A stretch of 57,992 nucleotides of DNA, from positions 1 to 57,992 of the forward strand of contig JAFAZN010000505.1 in NCBI GenBank assembly GCA_019239775.1, in the 5' to 3' direction. A program made the position numbers and the translations under genes. Of the stretch, positions 7,297 through 16,288 are shown one piece after another. The notes beneath the pieces are model-generated. The model was given only the letters and a program-made list of their open reading frames with translations, searched no databases and was not told the DNA's origin. Origin of the DNA: Chloroflexota bacterium. GTDB lineage: Bacteria; Chloroflexota; UBA6077; CF-72. Positions within the stretch are counted from its first letter, which is position 1; every line of letters begins with the position of its first letter.

Positions 7297-9276
7297 CTAC
7301 CGCTTGCGGCGACGCAATGCCAGGCCTGCGCCAGCCAGGCCGAGGAAGCCCAGGCCGATGAGGCCAACTGGCTCGCCCGTGGCCGGCAACGCGCCGGCGA
7401 GCGCGGTCACCGCGCCAGCCACCTCAGGTGCGAGCGCCTGGACGCCAGCCAGCTCCTCGGGTGGTGAGGCGGCCTCGGCTGGCGACGCAGCCTCTTCGGC
7501 GGGCGCACCAGCGAGCTCGGTACCCGCCGCTGCCGCGGTTGCAGGTGCGGCAGCCTGCTCCGCAGTCGCGGCGGCCTGTTCGGGTGCACCCGCTACCTGA
7601 ACGCCCGCAACTGCCACGCCTGGCGCAGCCGCGCTGGCGTTCTGCGGCCCTGGTGCGACAACCGCGTTAGACCCCGGCGTTCCTGGTGCATTTGTGCCGA
7701 TAGACGTCGTCCCTGACTGAGGCGTACCCGGTGCATTGGTCTCGATCGGCGAGGTTCCTGACGGAGTCGTCCCCGCAGTCGGCGCACCCGCACCACCCGG
7801 CGCACCAGGTGCCGTGGCGGAGCCAGCCCCGCACGCGCCCGCGCCGGAGCTGGCGACCGGCCCGCCGATTCCAGCCGACAGCCCCGTCGGCGCCACCGCG
7901 CACGGGTTCGAGGCGCCGCCGCCACTGACGTTGGCGGTCGAGTTCGGCTGCGTCGCGACGTTCGTGCCGAACGGCAGCGAGCCTTGTGGCAGGAGGGACT
8001 GCTCGATACCGGTGTTGGGCGCGATCGTGTCGACCAGACTCGTCGGCCCACCACCGGGTGCCTCGGCTGCCGAGCCTGCGCATGCGCCGCTGGCGCTGCT
8101 GCTCGAGCCACCCCCAATACCTGCGCCAGCCCCGGCTGGAGCTACGGCGCAGGGGCTCAGACTGCCCGCTGCGCGATCCGCCGAGTCGGCCACCACGCTC
8201 GTCGTGGCATCGGCGGCAGCATCGGTCGGTGCGGTCGCGATGGGGTCGGTAGTGGCAGCGACCCCGCCATTTGGTGCAGAGGCATCCGACGCCGCATCAG
8301 CAGGCAGCGTCTGGGGCCCAGCGCCACCCGTGACCGCCGCGCTGGCCGGCACGCCACCGCCGCCTGTTGCTGGGCGCCATGCGCGCGCGGAGACGCCTAA
8401 CTGCGTCGGGACCGTAACAGCGGGAACCACCGCGGGCGCCATATCTGCTACTGGTGCTTCGGCATCAGGCGACGCCGCGGAATCGGCCACGCCGTTCGGC
8501 GACGAAGCGATGCCGCAGCTGCCGCTGGCGCTCGCCGCCGCCGAACTGTTGATGCCGCCCGCCGCGCCAGTCGGAGCGACCGCGCACGGATCGGTCGCTG
8601 CCGCTGCGTCTGCGCCGACGCTTTCGGGCGAGACATCGGCGCTGCCATCGGCGGATGTTGGACTTGTCACATCGGGCGTGGTGGCGTCGGCGGCGCCAAC
8701 ACCTGGATCACCAGCCACCACTGGTGCGACGTCCGCCTCGGCCGCGCTTGCCTCAGGCGCCGACACCTCCGGGACAGCCTGCGCAGCCGTGCTGACGGCC
8801 ACGTGCGGATCGGTCGGATTGCTCACATCCGCCGAAACCACATTCACGTTCGCGGTCGTGGGCGCCGTCACGACCGGTTGCGCCTGAACAGCTCCCGCGA
8901 CCGCCGCGGGAGCCGGCGGCGTCTTTGGCGGTGCCGAGGACGCGGTTGCTCCCGTCTTGCTTGCGGAGGCGCTGGTTGAGCCTGCACCCGAAGTCGAGAC
9001 CGACGCCTTCACGGGCGCGGACACGCTTGGACTCGTGGCAGCCACGCTGTTGCCCGCGACGTTGACGTTTGCGCTGGTTGGCGCGCTGACGCTTGGCGCA
9101 TTGACGGCCGGGGCATTGACGGCCGGGGCATTGACGGCCGGGGCATTGACGCTTGGCGCGTTCACTTGCGGTGGCGCCACCTGCGCGGCGGCCGCCTGTC
9201 CGCCGAGCGCGACCAGCAGGACCGCGCACACCAACGACGCAGCCCCACGTTGAAGTACCGATTTGTTGACGACCAT
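7297..9276 (-). CDS. LPXTG-anchored Ala/Pro-rich surface protein with Cys modules
   Basis: A 659-aa exported low-complexity protein with a signal peptide at about 1-31. Next come NAP-type repeats (VNAPAVNAP), encoded by a 15-bp tandem repeat around 9106-9160. A long Ala/Ser/Thr/Pro/Gly region contains three modules of about 30 residues, each starting PCAVAP(T/A)G and ending in a second cysteine (SGSC, SGAC or GAGAC), so one intramodule disulfide each is plausible. The C-terminus is a textbook sorting signal: LPATG at about 630-634, a hydrophobic helix and RRRKR. It is probably attached by the adjacent sortase. A GGAGG sequence sits about 10 bases before the ATG. The biological role is unknown; adhesin, stalk or sheath is possible. 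Confidence 0.88.
   Translation of the reverse strand: MVVNKSVLQRGAASLVCAVLLVALGGQAAAAQVAPPQVNAPSVNAPAVNAPAVNAPAVNAPSVSAPTSANVNVAGNSVAATSPSVSAPVKASVSTSGAGSTSASASKTGATASSAPPKTPPAPAAVAGAVQAQPVVTAPTTANVNVVSADVSNPTDPHVAVSTAAQAVPEVSAPEASAAEADVAPVVAGDPGVGAADATTPDVTSPTSADGSADVSPESVGADAAAATDPCAVAPTGAAGGINSSAAASASGSCGIASSPNGVADSAASPDAEAPVADMAPAVVPAVTVPTQLGVSARAWRPATGGGGVPASAAVTGGAGPQTLPADAASDASAPNGGVAATTDPIATAPTDAAADATTSVVADSADRAAGSLSPCAVAPAGAGAGIGGGSSSSASGACAGSAAEAPGGGPTSLVDTIAPNTGIEQSLLPQGSLPFGTNVATQPNSTANVSGGGASNPCAVAPTGLSAGIGGPVASSGAGACGAGSATAPGAPGGAGAPTAGTTPSGTSPIETNAPGTPQSGTTSIGTNAPGTPGSNAVVAPGPQNASAAAPGVAVAGVQVAGAPEQAAATAEQAAAPATAAAAGTELAGAPAEEAASPAEAASPPEELAGVQALAPEVAGAVTALAGALPATGEPVGLIGLGFLGLAGAGLALRRRKR
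9101..9165 (-). repeat. 15-bp tandem repeat in LPXTG gene
   Basis: Four copies of a unit like GGCATTGACGGCCGG lie inside the LPXTG gene and encode the VNAPA repeats. The last copy is diverged. A likely site for copy-number variation of the surface protein. Confidence 0.8.
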
Positions 9277-9358
9277 GAAGGGCGTACCTCCGACGAGGCT
9301 CGTCCGTGACCGCAGTTGCTGCGCCGAACTGACTCACACCCGACCGACGTTTCGCACG

Positions 9359-9376
9359 CCGAAGGCACATCTTCGG
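9359..9376. promoter_or_regulatory. CCGAAG/CTTCGG hairpin upstream of LPXTG gene
   Basis: A perfect 6-bp inverted repeat CCGAAG-N6-CTTCGG in the 157-base gap between the response regulator and the LPXTG gene, on the presumed leader or promoter side of the latter. It could be a leader hairpin, an operator or a terminator of the upstream gene. Nothing else in the gap is recognisable. Confidence 0.35.
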
Positions 9377-9433
9377 TTACGTCGACCGCGTCGGTCCGTC
9401 CCTGCGCTGTAAAACGGTTTTGAGTCGGCCTGC

Positions 9434-10186
9434 TTACGCGGCGGTCATATGCGGGACGGAGAGCTGGTAGCCCATCCCGCGGATGTTCAGGATGCGCGGC
9501 GGCCAGTCGTCCTGGTTCTGCTTCTGCGAACCTGAAAGCTTGCTGGCGATACGCCGCACGTAGGCGTCGATGGTGCGTGAGCGGCTCATGCTCTCGTTGC
9601 CCCACACTCCGCGGGCGAGCTCCTGCCGCGAGATGATCTCGCCCGGCCGACGCGCCATGAACACGAGTAGCTGAAACTCCGTTGGCGTGAGGTTCAGCGG
9701 TTTGTCATCAATCGTCACGCGCCAGCGCGCCAGGTCAACGCGCAAGCGGCCGAGCTCCGGGCCGGCGCCGTGGCCGAGACTCGGCGCGGACTCGGCAGCC
9801 GGCGCCGCGGTCACGGCCTGTCGAGCGTGCCTCATCAGGATCGCTTCGACGCGCGCTTGAAGTTCGGCGCCGTCGAACGGCTTCGTGACGAAGTCTTCTG
9901 CACCTAACTTGAAGCTCAGCACTTTTTCGGCAGTGCTGCCCACGCTGCAGATCATGAACGGCACATCGTCCGCTTCGTTCTCGAGGTTGGCACATAACAC
10001 GAGGCCGTCGACGTCGGGCAACGTGAGGTCCAGCATGATCAGGTCGGGCCGTGCGCCCTTCAAGACGGCGCGCGCATCTGCGCCCGTTTCCGCGTGCCAG
10101 ATCGCGGCGCCCATATCTGCAAGGGCGCTTGTCACCTCAGCCGCGTCGGCCGCGTCGTCCTCGACAAGCAAGATAGTTGGAGCCAT
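9434..10186 (-). CDS. OmpR/PhoB-type response regulator
   Basis: A 250-aa two-domain regulator. The receiver domain has the acidic pair VEDD, the phosphoacceptor Asp53 in MLDLTLPDVDG and the conserved lysine in TKPFD. A winged-helix DNA-binding domain follows, with LNLTPTEFQLL and the SRSRTIDAYVRRIASKL recognition region. No histidine kinase lies beside it. The ATG at 10186 starts four codons after an in-frame TTG and leads directly into the receiver fold. It lies just upstream of the LPXTG/sortase run on the same strand, so it could regulate those surface genes (inference). Confidence 0.9.
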   Translation of the reverse strand: MAPTILLVEDDAADAAEVTSALADMGAAIWHAETGADARAVLKGARPDLIMLDLTLPDVDGLVLCANLENEADDVPFMICSVGSTAEKVLSFKLGAEDFVTKPFDGAELQARVEAILMRHARQAVTAAPAAESAPSLGHGAGPELGRLRVDLARWRVTIDDKPLNLTPTEFQLLVFMARRPGEIISRQELARGVWGNESMSRSRTIDAYVRRIASKLSGSQKQNQDDWPPRILNIRGMGYQLSVPHMTAA

Positions 10187-10283
10187 GCCGTACACCAAAG
10201 GGTCGGACCGTTAACTCCACCGTTACACAACGGTTGCGCGCTGCCAATCCTCGTTCGGGGTGAGTCTGGCTCCCCCAAATGGG

Positions 10284-11960
<1,677 letters not shown>

Positions 11961-11969
11961 GAGGTGTGC

Positions 11970-12539
11970 TCAGTAGTCTAGGCCTTTGCGCGCTTGATGC
12001 CCCTCATCAAATGGGTGCTTGATCTTCTTCATCTCGGTCGCAAGATCGGCAACTGCAATCACCTGGTCAATGAACTTCTTTTCGTCATCGTGACCGGTGA
12101 TCAACAGGTTCAACTCGCGAGGTTTCTCGCGCATGACTCTCAAAAGTTGTTCCAGGTCCCATTGGCCCTGGGACACTGCGCCGATGGCTTCATCGAGGAT
12201 GATCAGGTCGTAGACGCCTGAGGCTGCTCGCTCTTTGTAGAGTTGCAGACCTTGCTGCGCGGCTTCGCGGTGTTCCTCGATGGTGTAGGGGTCACCGAAT
12301 AGATTCACAAACCCGATGCCCGTGGAAATCACCTCGAAGTCTGGGGCCAGACGCTTTGCGCCATGGATCTCGCCCATGGGCTCACCTTTGGGCCACTCGC
12401 CCATCTTGGTGTACTGCAGCATCAGCACCTTCCAGCCACGCCCCACTGCCCGCAAGGCCACGCCAAAGGCCGCCGAGGTCTTGCCTTTGCCGTCCCCATA
12501 GAAGACGAGCGTCTGCCCCGCGATGCGCCGCTCGCTCAT
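11970..12539 (-). CDS. cobO: Cob(I)yrinic acid a,c-diamide/corrinoid adenosyltransferase (CobA/BtuR type)
   Basis: A 189-aa P-loop enzyme of the CobA/CobO/BtuR family that transfers the adenosyl group of ATP to cobalt. The P-loop GDGKGKTSAAFG lies near the N-terminus. IILDEAIGA is the Walker-B-like strand and LLITGHD a later family motif. The C-terminus HPFDEGHQARKGLDY matches the family's HPF...GxxAxxGxxY/F ending. It sits immediately before the mutase large subunit, so the likely role is supplying adenosylcobalamin to that enzyme. Confidence 0.93.
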   Translation of the reverse strand: MSERRIAGQTLVFYGDGKGKTSAAFGVALRAVGRGWKVLMLQYTKMGEWPKGEPMGEIHGAKRLAPDFEVISTGIGFVNLFGDPYTIEEHREAAQQGLQLYKERAASGVYDLIILDEAIGAVSQGQWDLEQLLRVMREKPRELNLLITGHDDEKKFIDQVIAVADLATEMKKIKHPFDEGHQARKGLDY

Positions 12540-12565
12540 GGGCCCGCCGCAGGCGCGGGGATTTC

Positions 12566-12584
12566 AAAGGGGCGGAGCCCCTTT
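12566..12584. terminator. AAAGGGGC/GCCCCTTT hairpin
   Basis: A perfect 8-bp stem with loop GGA between the acyl-CoA dehydrogenase stop (12634) and the cobO start (12539), followed by a second GC-rich imperfect stem to about 12613. It probably ends the acyl-CoA dehydrogenase operon. There is no strong T-run. Confidence 0.5.
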
Positions 12585-12633
12585 GCCCCCCGGAGGGAAC
12601 ATTCCCCATGGCCGGAGCGGTAGCGAACGGCCG

Positions 12634-13818
12634 TCACTCGCGGAGGAGGTGTCGCGAGATGACGAGGCGCTGGATCTCGCTGGTGCCTTCGTAAATCTCG
12701 GTGATTTTGGCGTCGCGGAAGAGCTTTTCTACGGGATAGTCGCGCACGAACCCGTAGCCGCCAAACATTTGCACCGCGGCGTGAGCACAAAACATCGCCG
12801 TCTCCGACGCAAAGAGCTTCGCCATGCTGGCCTGCTGCGAAAACGGCGTGCCCGCGTCCTTCATGCGCGCCGCGCGATAGATGAGCAGCCGGGCGGCTTC
12901 GATGCGAGTGGCCATGTCCGCCATGCGCCACTGCAGCCCCTGGAAGTCTGCAATGGCGTGCCCAAACGCCTCGCGGTCTTTCGAATAACGCATGGATTCA
13001 TCCACCGCGCGTTGCGCAATGCCCAGCGCCTGCGCCCCAATGCCGATGCGGCCACCATCCAGGGTGGCCATGGCAATCCTGAACCCTTCATCCACGTTTC
13101 CAAGGACCAGGTCATGAGGAACACGACAGTCCTCAAAGAAGACTTGTGTGGTGGATGAAGCGCGAATACCGAGCTTCTTCTCTTTGGCGCCAAATCGTAG
13201 TCCTGGAGTTTCGGCAGGTACGAGGAACGCAGTAATCCCACGTGCGCGAGCGACTGACGTGTCGGTGACCGCGTACACCAGGTACACGCCCGACTCGCCG
13301 CCGTTGGTGATCCACGACTTCGTGCCATTCAGCACATAGTGATCACCCTCGCGGACGGCCATGGTACTCATGTTGGAGGCGTCCGACCCCGAGGTCGGTT
13401 CACTCAAGCAATAGGCGCCAACGTACTCACCACCAGCCAGCGCAGGCAGGAAGCGCCGCTTCTGCTCCGACGTGCCGAAGCGCAGGATCGGCTCGCACAC
13501 CAGCGAGTTGTTGACCGAGATCACCACCGAATGCGAGGCATCGGCCCAGGAGATCTCCTCCATCGCCAGCACGTACTCCAGCGTGCTGACGCCGGCGCCA
13601 CCGTATTCGTCGGGCACGAGCAGCCCCAGCAGACCAAGCTCGGCCATCTTCGAGATGGTGGCTCGCGGAAACTCTTCCTTTTCGTCCAGGTCGTGGGCCA
13701 CGGGCACGATTTCGCGTTCGGCGAATTCGTGCACCGTGCGCTTGAACAACTCCTGCTCTTCGCTCAGGCCGTACGGACCGCGATACGCGACGTCCGTCGG
13801 CTGAGCCGTGGCGGTCAT
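12634..13818 (-). CDS. Acyl-CoA dehydrogenase
   Basis: A 394-aa FAD-dependent acyl-CoA dehydrogenase, full length for the short/medium-chain family. Visible features are the N-terminal helical domain, YCLSEPTSGSDA and WITNGG in the FAD/substrate-binding middle, the REAFGHAIADFQGLQW helix, the MFGGYGFVRDYPVEKLFRDAKI signature, and IYEGTSEIQRL containing the probable catalytic glutamate. It oxidises an acyl-CoA to the 2-enoyl-CoA and passes electrons to ETF. The longer frame to 13995 is rejected: the ATG at 13818 forms an ATGA overlap with the thiolase stop and begins the family N-terminus. The chain-length preference cannot be told. Confidence 0.93.
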   Translation of the reverse strand: MTATAQPTDVAYRGPYGLSEEQELFKRTVHEFAEREIVPVAHDLDEKEEFPRATISKMAELGLLGLLVPDEYGGAGVSTLEYVLAMEEISWADASHSVVISVNNSLVCEPILRFGTSEQKRRFLPALAGGEYVGAYCLSEPTSGSDASNMSTMAVREGDHYVLNGTKSWITNGGESGVYLVYAVTDTSVARARGITAFLVPAETPGLRFGAKEKKLGIRASSTTQVFFEDCRVPHDLVLGNVDEGFRIAMATLDGGRIGIGAQALGIAQRAVDESMRYSKDREAFGHAIADFQGLQWRMADMATRIEAARLLIYRAARMKDAGTPFSQQASMAKLFASETAMFCAHAAVQMFGGYGFVRDYPVEKLFRDAKITEIYEGTSEIQRLVISRHLLRE

Positions 13819-14993
13819 ACGAGCTCGAAGGCCATCGCCACCGCGCCACCACCACCGTGGCACAGGCCGGCGATGCCGCGCGACTTGCCGCGCTCCTTGA
13901 GCGCGTGCAGCAGGGTTACCACCAGCCGTGCGCCGGTCGCGCCAAGCGGATGCCCAAGCGCAATGGCCCCGCCGTTCACATTGACGCGATCCCAATCCCA
14001 GTTCAGAGCCTTGCCATTGGCCACAACCTGCGCGGCGAAGGCCTCGTTGATCTCCAGCAGGTCCCAGTCTTCGAGCCTGGTGCCGGTCCGCTTGAAGAGC
14101 TTTGCGAGAGCCATCTCTGGGGCTTCAAACAACCACAGCGGGTCTGTTGCTGCACTCGCATACCCGAGGACTCTTGCCAAGGGTGTGCTGCCATTGAGGT
14201 GTTGGCGACTCGTGACCACCACGGCGGCGGCCCCGTCCGTGAACCCGGGCGCGTTTCCCGCGGTAACCGTGCCACTCGGAGTGAATGCCGGCGCCAGCTT
14301 TGCCAGCGCCTCCGCGGACGTATCTGCGCGCGGACCTTCGTCGGTGTCAACTGCGACGGTGCCTTTCCGCGCAGGCACCTCCACAGGCGTGATTTCGGCG
14401 CGGAAGCGGCCTTCGTTGATCGCGGCAACGGCCCGCTGATGGCTGCGCAACGAGTATTCGTCCTGCTCCTGTCGGCTGATGCCGCGCTTTTCAGCAATCG
14501 CTTCAGCGCTCATGCCCATGTGCTGATCATCCCAGGGCGACCACAGCCCGTCGTACACCACGGAGTCCTGAACCGTGGCCGGTCCCATGCGATAACCGAA
14601 GCGTGCTTTCGGCAGCAGGTGCGGCCCCTGGCTCATGCTCTCCATGCCGCCCGCCACCACGACGGTCGAATCACCCGCCCGGATGGAATGCGCTGCCTGA
14701 TTGATCGCCTCCAGGCCCGAGGCGCACACTTTGTTCAGCGTAGTGGCGTTTGCCGAAGTTGGAATGCCCGCGGCGATCGACGCCTGCCGTGCTGGTGCCT
14801 GTCCGACGCCCGCCTGCACCACCTGGCCCATGATGACCTCATCCACATGCGCCGCGTCCATGTGCGACCGTTGGAGCGCCGCGCGAATGGCCACCGCGCC
14901 CAGCTCCGTTGCCGGCACCGACGCCAGCGAACCCATCATCTTGCCGATCGGCGTGCGGGCCGCTCCAAGGATGTAAATCTCGTTGTCGCTCAT
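13815..14993 (-). CDS. Acetyl-CoA acetyltransferase (thiolase)
   Basis: A 392-aa thiolase. The N-terminal AARTPIGK is present, with nucleophilic Cys90 in NKVCASG. GGMESMS, the GFTDGAAAVVV loop, NEAFAAQV, GGAIALGHPLGATG (catalytic His) and a C-terminal GLCHGGGGA carrying the second cysteine are also seen. The last motif is usually CIGGG, so the His is a small variation. It either condenses two acetyl-CoA or cleaves 3-ketoacyl-CoA. It is bracketed by two acyl-CoA dehydrogenases with 4-base ATGA overlaps, which favours a degradative role in fatty or branched acid oxidation, although PHB-type biosynthesis cannot be excluded. Confidence 0.92.
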   Translation of the reverse strand: MSDNEIYILGAARTPIGKMMGSLASVPATELGAVAIRAALQRSHMDAAHVDEVIMGQVVQAGVGQAPARQASIAAGIPTSANATTLNKVCASGLEAINQAAHSIRAGDSTVVVAGGMESMSQGPHLLPKARFGYRMGPATVQDSVVYDGLWSPWDDQHMGMSAEAIAEKRGISRQEQDEYSLRSHQRAVAAINEGRFRAEITPVEVPARKGTVAVDTDEGPRADTSAEALAKLAPAFTPSGTVTAGNAPGFTDGAAAVVVTSRQHLNGSTPLARVLGYASAATDPLWLFEAPEMALAKLFKRTGTRLEDWDLLEINEAFAAQVVANGKALNWDWDRVNVNGGAIALGHPLGATGARLVVTLLHALKERGKSRGIAGLCHGGGGAVAMAFELV

Positions 14994-16150
14994 ACGCTCA
15001 GTCCCATCTGTCGCGCGATCACCAGCTTGAGGATCTCGCTCGTCCCTTCACCAATCGTCAGAATCTTGGCGTCCCGATAAAACCGCGGAATCGCGGACTC
15101 TTCCATGTAGCCGTAGCCACCGTGGACCTGCATGGCCACATTGGCGGCATGCACCGCGAGCTCGCTCGCCATGAGTTTTGCCGCCGCGGCTGCCTCGGTC
15201 ACTGGCTTGCCTGCATCCTTCAGCGCGGCAGCGCGAAAGACCATGCCCCGCGCCGCGTCGATGCGCGCCTTCAGCTCAGCGAGCTCGAACGACACCGCCT
15301 GGTACTTCGCGATGGGCTGGCCAAACGCGCAGCGTTGGTTTGCCCAGGCTACCGAATGGTCCAGGCACCCCTGCGCGAGCCCAACGCCCATCGCCGCCAC
15401 ACCGATGCGGCCCACGTCGAGGGTGGCCAGGAAGATGCGCGCACCCGCGCCGCGCTCCCTGAGCATCGCTTCGGCAGGGACGCGACAGTCGGCGTAGACC
15501 AGCTCCCTGGTATCAGACGCGTGCCAGCCCATCTTGGCGTACGGTTTCTGCGGCTCGAAGCCAGGTGCGTCCACGGGCACGATCAACGTGCTGACCTCTG
15601 GTCGACCGGGACTCCGTTCGCCGGTTATGGCCGTGGTCGTCACGAACGAGCTCAGCTCGGTACCGGCGTTGGTGATGTATGCCTTCGTCCCGTTGATCAC
15701 CCAGCCGGCGCCATCTTCTCGGGCTGTCGTCGAAAGGCCCTGGACATCGGAGCCCATTCCTGGCTCGGTGCTGGCGAAGGCGCCAATCGTTTCCCCGCGC
15801 GCGAGTGGCACCAGCCACTTTTGCTTCTGCGCCTCACTGCCAAATTGCAGGATCGGTACGCCACCGAGCGAAACGCTCGCCGCGACCGTGATCGCCACCG
15901 ACGAATCGACCCGTGCAAGCTCCTCCAACGCAACGGCAAAGCTGAGCGCACCCGCGCCGAGACCGCCGTATTGCTCGGGGAACGCCAGTCCCATGACGCC
16001 CAGCTCACCGAGCTTTCTCACCGTCTGGGCTGGAAACGTTCCAGTGCGATCCCACTCCGCCGCGTGCGGCGCAATCTCGGCCTCCGCGAACTCCCGCAGC
16101 GTCTGCCGCAAAGCGCGCTGATCCTCGGACAGCTCGAAGGCGAAATCCAT
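14990..16150 (-). CDS. Acyl-CoA dehydrogenase
   Basis: A 386-aa acyl-CoA dehydrogenase, the first gene of a three-gene operon (dehydrogenase, thiolase, dehydrogenase). Features are FASTEPGMGSDVQG and AYITNAG in the central domain, CAFGQPIAKYQAVSFELAE, QVHGGYGYMEESAIPRFYRDAKI, and IGEGTSEILKLVIARQ with the likely catalytic Glu. The ATG at 16150 is taken, not the first in-frame codon at 16207, because the family N-terminus (MDFAFELSEDQ) begins there. It resembles butyryl/isovaleryl-type enzymes; substrate not determinable. A 16-bp inverted repeat flanks the gap upstream. Confidence 0.93.
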   Translation of the reverse strand: MDFAFELSEDQRALRQTLREFAEAEIAPHAAEWDRTGTFPAQTVRKLGELGVMGLAFPEQYGGLGAGALSFAVALEELARVDSSVAITVAASVSLGGVPILQFGSEAQKQKWLVPLARGETIGAFASTEPGMGSDVQGLSTTAREDGAGWVINGTKAYITNAGTELSSFVTTTAITGERSPGRPEVSTLIVPVDAPGFEPQKPYAKMGWHASDTRELVYADCRVPAEAMLRERGAGARIFLATLDVGRIGVAAMGVGLAQGCLDHSVAWANQRCAFGQPIAKYQAVSFELAELKARIDAARGMVFRAAALKDAGKPVTEAAAAAKLMASELAVHAANVAMQVHGGYGYMEESAIPRFYRDAKILTIGEGTSEILKLVIARQMGLSV

Positions 16151-16154
16151 AAGA

Positions 16155-16275
16155 GTCACGGGTCGCGAGTTTCGAGCAACACTCCCTCGAATCGCGATCG
16201 GTGTCAAAGTTTACTTCGCGCCCGCACCTCAGAGTCCGAGTTCCAGACCAGAAGTCGTGACTCGCAACCCGTGAC
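16155..16275. repeat. Gap bounded by 16-bp inverted repeat
   Basis: GTCACGGGTCGCGAGT at 16155-16170 is the reverse complement of ACTCGCAACCCGTGAC at 16260-16275 with one mismatch. Related short direct copies (GTGACTCGC) continue to 16280. The pair frames the gap between rpoN and the acyl-CoA dehydrogenase. It could be a transcript hairpin, or the ends of a small excised element; no transposase is nearby. Confidence 0.6.
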
Positions 16276-16288
16276 TCGCGACGCGAGT
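16274..16288 (-). terminator. ACTCGCG/CGCGAGT hairpin at rpoN stop
   Basis: A perfect 7-bp palindrome with a one-base centre that touches the rpoN stop codon. It is a likely 3'-end hairpin of rpoN; no T-run follows. Confidence 0.4.

Noticed and set aside
7736..8887. 383-residue plus-strand frame with Ala/Pro/Thr repeats
   Set aside because: It is the complement of the LPXTG gene, whose biased composition keeps all frames open; no start signal or domain is present.
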